From positions 110,096-174,095 of the forward strand of contig JH720375.1 in the NCBI GenBank assembly GCA_000231825.2: DNA of 64,000 nucleotides. Reading direction: 5' to 3'. Below, piece after piece: positions 51,089 to 63,372 of the stretch. The notes beneath the pieces are model-generated. The model ran no database searches. It was not told where the DNA came from and saw nothing but the letters and a program-made list of their open reading frames with translations. A program made the translations under genes and the position numbers. The stretch is from Tetrahymena elliotti 4EA (Eukaryota; Ciliophora; Oligohymenophorea; Hymenostomatida; Tetrahymenidae). How positions within the stretch are numbered: position 1 is the first letter of the stretch; every line of letters starts with the position of its first letter.

Positions 51089-53295
51089 ATGGTTGATGTG
51101 TTTTATGATAAGTTTAACAACATAAGAGTTGATCCTGATCTAGCTTAAGGTGTGGAGCATGAAGGTAAATCTATATTTTATTTAGCTTTTAGAAGATATC
51201 ATTAAATTATTTTGTAAAAGAGTCCTACATTAAGAGCTTCAATGGTAATAAGAAAGAAAGGAATATTTTTTTTAATGTGTCCTATGATGATGAAGAGAGA
51301 AACAAAATAAAAGAAATAGAAAATATGGCACAATAGAATTAAATAAATCATAGATTGTAAAAATTCATAAAATTTGAAAATATTTACATAAATCATTATA
51401 ATATCACAAAAAAGATTTAGCTCTACAGGTCAAATTCTAAAATACATTTATGCTAACTAGATGGATACAAAGTAAGCATTTGAAAATATAAAGTAACACA
51501 TAGAATGGGTAGAAAATCCTAAAACTTTCAGTGAGCATCCTTTAACTATAAAACATTTGGTAAGGATTAATTTTTTTAGTTTTAAGGATATTTTTTGATA
51601 CATTTTTGATCGTTTTTACAATTTTATTTGTTACACATAAATAACAGATAGGATTATTAAAAAGCATAATTAAAGAAATGTATTATAAATCTAAAATCAA
51701 TTTATCAATAAATAGGAAGATGGATATATTTATCTTGGAGGTACTGATAAGTACATGAGACCAACTGTTATTTTTAATGTTGATAAAATTGATTTAGATA
51801 TTACTACTGAAGATTCAATTCTTCCTGCTTACAATAGAATATTCAAAATTGCAGAAGAATATTAATTTTTTAAATCTAAAATTGAGACTTGGAATGTTAT
51901 CATTGAAACAAATGAGATAAGTGCTATCAAATTACCAGTTAAAGTAAATTTTAAAAATTTGTTATGTTGCTTAAATTTAAATAAATAAATAGATTCTTGG
52001 CAAAATTATTTCAACAATGCAATCAAACTTTCCTTCAAACTTAAATAAGATATTCATTTTAAATCCTTCAACAAGCTTAAACTTTACATGGTCAGTAATT
52101 GCAGGTATGATTAAACAAATCATAAAAATTTAAAATAACTGATTAATAATATTTTATTTAATTAGCTTTTATTAATGAGAGATCTCTTAAGAAGATCTCA
52201 TTTCTCAAAAAGTCAGAAATGAAGACCATGCTAGATTTCTATGATCCAGATTAATTAGAATAAAGATTTGGGGGTACTGCTCCAAATGTGACAAAATATT
52301 ATCCTCCTTAGAAGTTTTAACCTAATTAAAAGTATTTATAGAAAAAAATGTAAAGAAGGTCAACAATGAAAGGAGCTTCTAAAATAGACATAAATATTGG
52401 AGAGATTGGTGAATATTAATACAGGTAAACTCCATAAGGTACTATGTATTAAAATGGTCCAGGTTAATAAAGTTTCAATGAAGATTAAATCAATTAAATT
52501 GATATAATGGGTATGAATAGATAGATTTCATACTAAAATAGTCCTAGTTAGGTTTAAAATAGTCAACTTAGATAGTCAAAAAAAATTTTTGGCTAATAAG
52601 ATTTAAGATCATCTCATAGAGCTGGAAATTACTAAGACATGTAGTTTTAATCATAGTAATTAGTATAATAGTAAAGAATGTCATACTAAGCATAATAACC
52701 TTCTCTCTATTCAACTTAGCAAGTAAGTACATAATAAGCTTAATTAAATTTTGCTGAACCTTAAATATAGTATAGATAATCTTAATATACATAATAAGCA
52801 AATCCATATTAAAATAATATGGTTTAATCTTATTAAGTTGATCAATTTCAAGATTAGCAAAGATAATCAAAGCTAGTCTAAAAATAAGAACTTGCATCTT
52901 CTTAAATGAGATTCACAAAATAAAAACCAGATAATATTAATGTGATATAGGTGTAGCCTCCAGGCTTTAGAGATGAGCTAATAAATTCTACCACACCTTA
53001 GCAACAGCAATAATAATAATAAAGTGTTTCTAAGTATAGCTTCATAAATAACTTAGTTTAAAGTAAAATTTCATATTAAAATATATAAAAAAAACAAATA
53101 ATTTATCATTTTAAAAAAGATGAAAGAATCACTGAAATTAACAGAAACTTTTTAGATAATATGGAGTAAGAAGAAGAGCAAGATATTGTCAAAAGAAGCA
53201 AAAAATCAGTTATTTAAGATGTGTAAGATCCTAAAATACCAGATTATATGGACCATTTAAGAGATCAAAACTATAAAGCATGTACTATTTTTTGA
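51089..53295 (+). CDS. SEC14/CRAL-TRIO lipid-binding protein with Q-rich tail
   Basis: Six exons (51089-51164, 51221-51356, 51421-51559, 51716-51943, 51993-52104, 52166-53295) give 606 aa. The N-terminal helical part includes YDDEERNKIKEIENM and ILKYIYANQMDTKQAFENI, matching the CRAL-TRIO_N pattern LLRFLRARKFDxxKA. The lipid-binding fold follows: GYIYLGGTDKYMRPTVIFNV, a SEC14-like NKIFILNPSTSLNFTWSVI, and the terminal gate region ending RFGGTAPN (the family L..yGG motif). SEC14 proteins bind and exchange phosphatidylinositol, phosphatidylcholine or other lipids between membranes. The last 300 residues are Gln/Ser/Tyr-rich, low-complexity, with an acidic/basic end (MEQEEEQDIVKRSKK). The first two introns were placed by phase and by the family match and are the least certain. 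Confidence 0.85.
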
Positions 53296-54380
53296 AAGCT
53301 AATTTATTATTTTAAATTTATTTACAATAATTTCACAACTTATCAATCGGATGTATACATAATTACTTGATTCATATTTTTGAAAGATAGTATTTATTAA
53401 TTAAAAAATTATTTGCAAAATAAATTGTATTTATTGAATTAATATGCCTATTGTTTTCGAAATTTAATTACTTTTAAATATGAAATTTATAATTTAACAT
53501 TTACAATAAAACAGAAATTTATTAGAAAAAAAACTAATTTTATAAATTTTTTGAGAAAAAGAAGAATGACTTTTCAAATTTAATGTAGCATATTTATTAC
53601 AATTAAGAGAATTTAAAGAAGATTAAAATTATTTTTATTAAATTTAAAAATTGTATCAAATCTTAAAAAATAAAACACATATTTAGAAAAGAAGATAGCT
53701 CTAAAATTTCTAGATTTATTAGTAAAAATTAAGAAAATAAAAATAATTTTATTTGTACTAACTACTTTTAAAATTAGAGCTTTAATCCTAATTAAGATTA
53801 AAATTTTTATTAATTTGAAAAAATAAAACATGTTTAGATTGAGGAAAAAATTTATAGAGCAAAAAATAGCTTATTCAAATCAGTGAAATCTTCGCTAAAA
53901 TAAAAATTAACATTAGTTTTTATCTTTCTTATTTAAATTTTGTTTGATTGATAATTTATTGACCCTACAAAATATTTAAAGACTATTGTTTTGAATTTGC
54001 AAAAATTATTAATTAACTTGTTTGATGAAGTTAAACTTGTGTATTAAAAAATTTTTCTTAAGTTAAAAAAGGTTTTTGAACAATTTATTTAAATAAAAAC
54101 CAAAATTATTGATTTTTATTAAAGTTTATCAATTTTGAAAAAAAATAATTTTTTATGAGATAGTTTTAAATGAAATTTAGGAATTCTAATAATTGAAACA
54201 AAAATTTTAATTTAAAAATTTATTAAACTCAAGTAAAAATTAGTAAAATTAAAAAATTTTATCAATGAATTTTAGATTTTTTTAATTTAAAAAATTTATT
54301 TGTATACAATAGAATTTAATAAAAATTTAATAAATAAATAAATTATTGAAAATTTTATAGGCACTATTTTAACATATTTG
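53296..54380. other. Convergent 3' region, AT-rich; no gene seen
   Basis: About 1.1 kb between the ends of the SEC14-like gene (plus) and the tRNase Z gene (minus). Nearly pure A+T, no coding-like sequence. Confidence 0.5.
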
Positions 54381-56967
54381 TCATTCATTATTGCTTGGGA
54401 ATAAATCTTAAGCAAGTCTAGTTTTAAATGGGAGTGTTTCATAATCAGTGACTTATCCTGTAAGATGATCAAATGCTAAAACTGAATTATTTTCTAAATA
54501 TTCATAATATTCTAAATCATCTTTTGTTATACTTTCTTTATTGATATTAGGAAGAGCTACTTTTTAATATCTCTAAGAGAAGTGAGTTAAAACCAATCTC
54601 CATGCTTTTGCTTAGATAGCTGAGATAGTAGCTTCTTTGACTGTGCAGTGCATATTTTTTTCTGCATTTTCTTGTAAGTCATCATTGAAAGTTGCTTCAT
54701 GTATGAATAAAGTGGCATTCTTGGAAGCATTAATAAAATTATTTGATGGACGCAAATCTCCTGAATAGCATATTTTTACATTGTTTGCATGCTATATTAC
54801 AATAGCATATGATTAAGGACAATGGTCAACAGGAATTGCAGAAAATTCAACAATATTTTAAGATTCTAAATAGCTTTTAAATGCTTGCAAATATTAATCT
54901 CTTTAATTAAAGAATTAAACAATAATGTCATTTTGCTTTGGATGCTCATAATATTCACAGCTTTCTTTACTCATGGATCCAAAAATAGATGTGTTAAGCA
55001 AATTATTGAAATTTTCAAATTTACTAATTTGTTGATTGAAAACAATCTTGCAATTTAATTATTCAATCATGTCTGAATAGGCTTGTAACCAAGGAGCCAT
55101 ATTAAAAGGAACAACTAAAAAGAGTTCATTATCATCTTCCTATTCATCAATATTTTTTAACTTTTTCTATTTTTAAATAGCTAAATGGCGCTAACGGATC
55201 ATATTTAAAGTTCCTAAGTGATGGTCAGAGTGGATGTGTGTAATAAAAATGATTTTAAGATTAGGTAAAATTTCATTTTAAACTCTCTCTTCTCCGTACT
55301 AATTAACCAATTGGTAGTATGAACCCTCTCCACAATCAAGTATTATTCCATGATTATTATTGTTATTTCTGATGTAAATAGCACTAACATTTCTATATTA
55401 TGCAGGCTTCATTGAACCAGTTCCTAAAAACACAACTTCTGGATTATATTAAGAAAAATCACAGTTGTTAAATTATTCAATGTTAATTTAACTTTTCTAA
55501 TAAGTTTCTAAATATTCTTTTAGCTTTTTGTCAACTTCTTCATTTGTAAAGAACTCCTTCTAGCTTCCTCCTTAGAAAGGAAAGTATCCTTGATTTTTCA
55601 TTGGCAATAAATGGCACTCAAAATATCTCTTTGCAGTTGTGCATTTTTTAAGAAGAGGGAATGCAGACTTCACATCAATAGTACACTATTAAATTTTATT
55701 TAAAAAATTAATTAAATTCTTTTTTAAATTAAAATTAGAATTTTCTAAGAATTTCTGTATGAAAACTGATATTAATATTTTACGTTATTAAAGAAATTTA
55801 TCTATTTCTACATGAAAGCAGAGAAATTATTTTTGAAGGTAGAGCTTAAAGTTTCTACAAAAGCAAATTAACTAAAATTGGTGTTCACTAAATCTTGTTC
55901 TTATTCTTATAAACCCTATTCTGAGAGTTCTTTGCAAGTAAAAATATGTTGACACTCAGGACCAAATTTAGCAAAAAAGTTTTGGTATTCTTCTTTCATG
56001 ACTACTTCAAATTTAGCAAGATGAACGATACAAGTTAAACAGTGGTTTTCTTTGTCGATATTTGATTCAAGTAGACTCTATATTAATTCATTATTTCTTA
56101 AATCATTTAAATGATCATCACCATCACAATCTATAATCATGAAAATAGTAGAAGGAAGAGATTTTTCTTATACTTGATTTGAATAAATAGTTTAACCATT
56201 AGGTAATGTTATTTAACCATTGTTGATCAATTCAGTGATTTGCTTTCCCTTAATTCCATATTAATTTAACTTTTCTTTCAAAACTTTCCCTTAAACTTTA
56301 TTTGGAATTATGACATAACTAATTACATTGCCTGTATTTTTAAAAAAAAAGATATTAGATTATTCTACCTTAATAAGACAAATTTTATTAATTTACCTTT
56401 TTAATAAATAGGATGAACTTCACCTATTTCATCTTTGAAAATATTTTTTTCTGTTATAAATTGGTTGGGGTTGTTAATTTCTTCTTCAAATAAAGTTTTA
56501 TCTGCTTTAAAATTATTCTCAATGTAATTATTCATTTCATAAAAGAACTTAGGATAGTTTGGTTGTTCAATGAGCTTCATTATGGTTTCGTATTTTCTGT
56601 ATCCATACAAGAATTGTTTTTCTTATTAGAAATCATAAAATCCAAATGGAAGTATTTTATATCCCATCTTAAATCTAATTTTATCAAAAAATTAAGATAT
56701 TCCATATGGCCCAAAGATAATAGTATCAATAGCAGCTTTTGACTCAAACATAGTTAACATTTAACCAAATAAACCACAAACATGAGATGTTTATAATCTA
56801 GTCAAGAAAATTGCATTTGAAGGATTCAATTTTATTTTATTGTTTTTCATAAACCTCTAAAATGTCTCAGGTAAATTAAAGTAATATTTTTTGTTAGGAG
56901 TAGTAACTACTACAGCAGCCACTTCCTAGCTTTGATAATTCTTAATAACCTAAAATATGATTTTCAT
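54381..56967 (-). CDS. ELAC2: Long-form tRNase Z (ELAC2-type 3' tRNA processing endonuclease)
   Basis: Exons 56967-56397, 56331-55784 and 55685-54381 (introns 65 and 98 nt) give 807 aa, the usual size of the long form. tRNase Z is a zinc-dependent metallo-beta-lactamase enzyme that removes the 3' trailer from precursor tRNAs in nucleus and mitochondria. The C-terminal catalytic half has VVFLGTGSMKPAQYRNVSAI, the Zn motif ITHIHSDHHLGTL (HxHxDH at about 523-528), VDHCPQSYAI, YSGDLRPSNNFI, HEATFNDDL and LTHFSQRYQK, all in the family order. The N-terminal half is the degenerate MBL domain seen only in long forms (IFLTRLQTSHVCGLFGQML), with no metal ligands. No strong mitochondrial presequence is evident at the chosen ATG. 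Divergent from the kinesin gene. Confidence 0.96.
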
Positions 56968-57748
56968 TTTTATTTGCTTTTTTATATGTTTCAGCTATTT
57001 ATTAAATAAAGTGATTAAATTTGAAAAGATAAACTAATATATGAAACAAGCAATTTATTAAACAATCTTATATAAATAAATTAATACAAACTTAATTTCT
57101 TACCTACCTACTAGTCATAAATTCATTCAATTTAATTCTAATTTTTAGGGAATTTCCAAAACTTTCTACCAAGATTCTAGCCAAATTAACATTTCAAAAT
57201 ATTATTTCTTAAAACATAAATAAGATTAATTAAATATTTTAAATATTCAACTAGTCCTTGACTTTCGTACATCACTAATATGGTGATCAATAAGGTTTTT
57301 TGTATCTAGATAACTGAGCTAAATATTAAAATAAATGATTATTTAAGAATTTATCTTTTTATATAAGCTGTATTGTTAAACTTTTTCATCAGAATTAAAA
57401 TAATAATAGAATTAAATTAAATATCTAAATTTAATAATTAATTCTTTCAAATAAATAAAAAATGTTTTGTAATCTCTAACTTTTATGAAGATTTATTTAA
57501 AATGTTAAATTACTTGAGTTTAAAAACTAAATGTAAATAGAATGATTAATTAGCTGTTTAACACAATTAAAATATGTTTAGAATTGCATTGGTTTAAGAT
57601 TATAAACAGTTGATTTTGAAAAATTTTCTTTTAAAATAATCTTTTAAATTTTTGCAAATTTGATATATTGATCAGTATTAAAACCTATTTACATACAATT
57701 AATAAAGGTAGTAATTAATTAAATTAATAAGATAATAGAAGTAGCTTT
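56968..57748. other. Divergent promoter region, AT-rich
   Basis: About 0.8 kb between the starts of the tRNase Z gene (minus) and the kinesin gene (plus). No supported coding sequence. Confidence 0.5.
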
Positions 57749-60700
57749 ATGAAGAATAATAGTAGATCTAAATCTCCTATAAATGGAGCTGGTAGTGTAT
57801 ATTCTTAGGGAAGTGTACATAAAAAATCTTAGTAATAGCAGTAATCAGCTTAGTAGTAATAGGACACATCATATTCTATTTAAATATCAGTACGCATGAG
57901 ACCATTGCTTAAAGATTTTGAAGATGAGGTTACTTGGATAGTTGATAAATAGAATAAAAGCATCCAAAGTCAAACATAAAAGAATTTAGGTTAATAGTAG
58001 CTTAATGTGAATTCTAATATGTTAGGAGATTCTTCTTCATTAACTCCTGCTAATGGTAATTCAGGTAAAAGTAGATTGATGTAAATGTCAACAATGTGCT
58101 AAGATTAACTAGCCATTATGAGGAGAAGATATGCTGATGCTTATTATAATTATTCTTTTAACTTTGGTAATTATTACTTAATTAAAATAATGGTTACATA
58201 TATTTAATTTATGATATGTATTTAAAATAAAGATCAAGTATTTAGTCCTTAGGAGAGCACAGAATCCATTTACAATTCAAGCTGCAAAAATATTGTTTAT
58301 AGTGTTTTGGATGGATATAATAGTACTATATTTATGTATGGATAGACTACATCAGGTAAAACATTTACAATGTTAGGAGATATGGATAACCCAGGTGTTC
58401 TACCTTATTCACTTCATGATATCTTTGATGAAATTGAAAAGGTATAATAATAATTTAAACAATTTTAATGAAATTCAATCTAATGATTAATGAAAAGAGA
58501 AAAAAGGAGTAGGAAGTTGAATACCAAGTATTAGTAAGCTATATAGAAATTTACAATGAGTAGGTAAAGTTAAATTGAAATGGAAGGCTTAAGATATTTA
58601 TCAAACATTATATTTTTTTTAATCAGATTAATGACCTTATAAATCCTGGAATGACCAATTTGAGAATTCATGATGATCCTAAAGTAAATAAATAAATGAG
58701 CAATTCATAAATAGATTTATTTTAAAGATTGAATTTCTTTTCAAATTTAAATATTTGCTTAATTTAAAATATATAGATTGGACCTATTGTTTAGGGAATG
58801 AAACAATGCGAAGTTACTAATTTTAATGAGGCTATTATTTTAATGAGATTTGGAGAAGAGCATCGTTGCTATAAGGAAAAGAATATTCATGAACACTCCT
58901 CCAGATCTCACACTATTTTTTAACTCAAAGTTCTTTCCAAATGTAAAAAGGAAAATAATGAATATTCTACAAAAGCAGCAGTTTTAGTAATGATTTTAGC
59001 ATTCTATTTTTTAAAGAATAAGAAAACAATATAATTTTAAAACAGAATCTAGTAGATCTAGCAGGTTCAGAAAGGCTCCATGAAGAAGATTCAAAAACTG
59101 GTAATAACGAAGAAACAGGTTTTATAAACAAGAGTTTATTTGTGCTATCAAATGTTATAAATAAGCTTGCAGAAGGGAAATCAAAGTAAAATAATTTCAA
59201 AAATATTTTTTTAAAAAAAGATAAATCAATCAATCATTCTAATATTTGAATTAAAATTTATGATTATTTCTCTTTATTAACAGTTTTTAGAAAAAGAATC
59301 ATACTAATATTTTTATTTAAATTTAAACAAAGTAAATATATTCCATTCAGAGATTCTAAACTTACTAGATTTCTTTCTAATGCTCTAGGTGGTAATTCTA
59401 TGACAGCTATTATTTGTACTATTTCTCCAGCTGCTATGAATTTTTATTAAACACTCAGTACTTTGAGATTTGCTACTAGAGCTAAAAAGGTTTATACTAC
59501 TCCTGTTGTTAATGAAATAAAACATCCAAGAGACATTGGGGAAATAAATAAAGAGATAGATGAACTTAACTAACGCTTAATAGCAAAGAATACAGAAATA
59601 GAAATGATGTAAAAGGATAAGATTTTCTTGGAAAATACTTTGGTAGAATCAACAAAGCAAATAAATTTATTAAACAAAGAAATTAAAAAAATAAAATCAA
59701 AATAAAATTTGGATGATGATTACTCATTATAATACTAACAATTACTTAATGACAACAATTTTATTGATATTTTAGCATAAAGAGTTGAGTTATTTTTATG
59801 GGATGATTACAATTTAAGCACTAACAATTCAAGAGAAGAAGATTATTCTGATTTAGAAGATGAAAAAGTGAAGAAAAAAGGTTAATAACTAGATTAGGAT
59901 ATTAACAATATTGGTTCAAAGTTGAAAGAAAATGTTAAAGAAAATTTTGAGTAATTCCATGCTGAGTGGTGTAAAATGTAACAGAAACTTGTTAATCGTT
60001 ACAAGCAAGATGTTTAAAATTTATAGTTGAAATATAAAGAAGAAATTAAAAACCTGAGTATATACTATATGAAAGAAACTAAATAAAATGATAAAGAATT
60101 GGAAGATATTATTTAAAACAGAGATGAACTCAAAATGATAAAAACTTTAGAAAAATAAATAGAAAAAAAAATAGAAAACAATACCATTTTTAATGGTATA
60201 GCTGTAAATATCATTTTAGATCCTTAACTCCCTATTGAATTAGATACTGCAGAAGAAATTGAATAGTATGCTGTCAATGTTAAAGCAGCCTACCTAGAAG
60301 CTTCTTCATCTTTGGAATAAAAATTTAAAGATTATAAATCCCTGCTTTCAAACATATGCAAGACACAAATAAAATATTTTGCAAATTCAAGCAGCAATCA
60401 TCATCATCTAAATAATAAAAATTAGATTAGCGAAAATAATAAATTGACTTCAAGTATTTAAAAATTAACTTCCAGACACTCTGAGATGCTTTAAAAATTA
60501 ACTGTTCTCTTTTAAAATAAATCATCCATATTAGTATCTGTTTATTAATAAGTATGCTAAAATTTAGATATCAATCCAGGATAGATCTTCCTTCCAACAA
60601 CTAGATCAGCAGCTAGCACATCTTAGTAATTTATCCAAATTATTTTTTTAATTTTATTAAATCTTTAAATTAATAGGTTTTCTAATTTTACTGAAAATAG

Positions 60701-60876
60701 GGTACCATTTACAGATCAAAGTTCAATAACAAATATCTTAAAATAAAATTATTCAAAATATCCACCAACATATGCAGTTAATAGCATTTAAGGAGATAAA
60801 CAAATCATAAATAATACACCTAAATTCGAACAATTCCTTTCTAACAAAAGACAAAATACAAATAAATAAATTACAG
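57749..60876 (+). CDS. Kinesin motor protein, CENP-E (kinesin-7)-like; 3' end uncertain
   Basis: Eight exons (57749-58166, 58233-58441, 58498-58563, 58627-58683, 58777-58986, 59046-59185, 59333-60625, 60677-60876) code for about 864 residues. After a Q/S-rich N-terminus the motor begins [16 protein letters not shown]. The P-loop is GQTTSGKT (176-183), switch I is [13 protein letters not shown], switch II is LVDLAGSER (near 322-330), followed by [17 protein letters not shown] and [19 protein letters not shown]. The core ends with [20 protein letters not shown] and [12 protein letters not shown], closest to the CENP-E neck. The switch II loop has an extra acidic insert ([12 protein letters not shown]). 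A coiled-coil and charged region follows. Kinesin-7 motors move to microtubule plus ends and act at kinetochores. No stop is reached at 60876: a short extra exon ending at 60994-60996, or fusion to the RCC1 exons, must follow. Confidence 0.93.
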
Positions 60877-61202
60877 GTAAACAATTTTCTTATTTTCATA
60901 ACTAATTTATTTCTTCTCATTTACATTTAATAAGATAATCAAAACTTTTAATCCTTAAAAATAATCCTTTTCATTCTAAAAATAATTTCTTCATGAAATT
61001 TTAGTTTAAATAAATTTTCTTTTTTTATTATTCCGTTAATTTTTCTCAGGCTTTTTAAATATTTAAGCCTTCTAAAAACTTAAAGCATTAGTTTAATTAC
61101 TTTTTTCTTCATAGATAAGGGTTTTTTGTACTTAATTTTGTTTAAATTTTAGTCTTATTTGACTTAATTTTATTTTTTATTTTTTTAAATTAATTTATCA
61201 AA

Positions 61203-63164
61203 ATGAATTAAAAATTATTTTAAAAGTGTATTTTTTATTCAAAATTGTTTTACTTATCATAGATTTTCTTGATTTAGAGGAGTTCTCTTCAATCTCTGAG
61301 AGAGAAAACCATCAAGTTATTTAGAAGAACATTTCTATAGACTATAATAGATCATATTTGCATTAGAACCAATCTTCTATTGTATAAAAAAAGCAATAAA
61401 GTAGTTATGATTAACTCAAATCTAAGGCAGATGGGTCTATTATTACTTTTGCTTGGGGCTCTGGTAAAGATGGAAGACTGGGAATAGGTACAGATAGAGG
61501 AGAAAGCAATCCAACTATATTGGGTAGTTAATAATTTATATACTTAGCTTGTGGATATTACCACACTGCAGGCATTACTGAAAAAGGTATTTGTACTTTT
61601 GTCAATATTTAATTTTAAAAAAATTATTATCTAAAATAATATAGGAGAGTTATACCTTTGGGGTAAAGGAAATAGTGGTTAACTAGGCAATTCAAGTTTT
61701 AATAGCTCAAAAGTTCCTATTTTAGCTAATATACCTTTGACTATACCTATTGTATAAGTAGTTTGTGGATGGTAGCATAGTATGGCCTTATCTTCAAGTG
61801 GATAGGTTTATTCTTGGGTATTATAATTTATTTCTTATATTTTAGATTCAGCATAGTTTAATTGTTTGTGTAGGGATTAGGAGAGGAAGGACAGTTAGGA
61901 CATAATGACATGGAAACTCTTAATACTCCTAAAATGGTTGAGTACTTTACTTAGTAAGCTAAATAAATTAAATATATATCTTGTGGCCATTCACATTCTG
62001 CTGCTATCTCAGGTTAAATTTTGTAAAATAAAAAAGAGTTAAATTAATAAATTTTATTCTATTAAAATAGAAGAAGGAGATTTATATACTTGGGGATGCA
62101 ATTATGACTACAGACTTATGATAAATGAGAACAAAAATTAATATAAGTAATAAATTAAATCTTTAAATTGTTTGATAAAGAAATAATTAATTTTAAATTA
62201 GGCCAATCCTCACTTAATTACATTACCTGAAAGAAATTTATTAAAAAAGCGGATAGGATATCTCTTAGAAATTCAACGTTTAATTAGTATCATTAGGAGT
62301 CAATCATACAGCTGTTATTACAAGTAGAATCAATATTTTTAAAATATTGTTTTAAACTCTTTTATTATATCTAAAAAGCTGATGGTAGTGTCTACACTGC
62401 TGGTTTGGGTAATCACGGAGAGCTTGGAATTATTTTGAATGAATCAGTTCCTAACACAGATATCATAAGAGATTTAGTTAGTTAGCAAAATGGCTCAAAT
62501 ACAGAAGAAAAATGCTGTTATTTACATAAAGTTTAAACTTTTGGTGAAGAAAATAAAGCTATTGATGTAGCTTGTGGTTATGAATTTACTATTGTTTTAA
62601 ATACTGAAGGAACAGTTTACTAATTTGGAAAAAAAATTTTATAAGGAGCAGATTTCATTGGAACTAAGCTTGAAATTCAAGACTATGCTACAAGTGAGGC
62701 TTAAAATGTCACTCCATAAGTAAATTTTTAACATATTAATTAATATATTTATATTTTCTATTAGGTAATGTATGAGTTTGGTAATATTAGAGTTCAATAA
62801 ATAGCAGCAGGAAAAAACCACATTGCAATAATTACTGGTATTTTTTTAGTTCTTTTCAATACAATTACTATTTTATAGAAATATTTTATTTTCCCAATAA
62901 TATTCAAAAAATAATATGATTTAATATTATAGAAAATGGAGAGCTTTATACTTGGGGCAAAAATTTTTATGACAAGCTTGATATTGGAGATGATAAACAT
63001 GAAAATAAGTAATTTATTTGAAAATTAATTTATATTTAAAATTAAATATTTGCAAATTCAGCAAACCAATTAAAATGTTTGATGGGATGAACAACTTGTA
63101 ATGTGTCTAAGTGTCTTGTGGTGAATTCCATTCTGTTTGCTTAAGTAAATATTAAAGTAAATGA
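61203..63164 (+). CDS. RCC1-repeat beta-propeller protein (separate gene or C-terminal half of the kinesin)
   Basis: Exons 61263-61586, 61645-61817, 61874-62012, 62071-62146, 62202-62323, 62379-62719, 62765-62837, 62933-63008 and 63062-63164 are firm. As a separate gene it would start at ATG 61203 with a first exon 61203-61227, giving 483 aa. RCC1 repeats are plain: FAWGSGKDGRLGIGT, ACGYYHTAGIT, LYLWGKGNSGQLG, VCGWQHSMALS, LGEEGQLGHND, SCGHSHSAAIS, VYTAGLGNHGELG, ACGYEFTIVL, AAGKNHIAIIT and SCGEFHSVCLS. That is about six to seven propeller blades. RCC1 itself is the Ran exchange factor on chromatin, but most RCC1-like proteins have other roles, so no GEF activity is claimed. The splice phase also allows a direct join from kinesin exon 8 (donor 60877, acceptor ending 61262). 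Confidence 0.88.
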
Positions 63165-63372
63165 ATTAGCATTAATATAAAATTTGAAGATAATTAACTT
63201 GCAAAAACAAATAAATAAATAAAATAAAAAGACTGTAAATACTTATATTAATTGTTTGTTTTCTTCCTAATATATTATTTTTATATTATCTAGGAATTTG
63301 TTATATATTTATTTTAATTTTTCTCCTAAATTAATTATTTTTATCCATCAATAAATGAAGCTGATTTCTTTT

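Noticed and set aside
52568..52897. Minus-strand frame of about 109 codons
   Set aside because: Antisense to the Q-rich tail of the SEC14-like gene; the plus-strand frame is continuous with the CRAL-TRIO domain.
57245..57330. Slightly less AT-rich stretch considered as a tRNA or small RNA
   Set aside because: I could not fold a cloverleaf or find B-box-like sequence; nothing supports an RNA gene.
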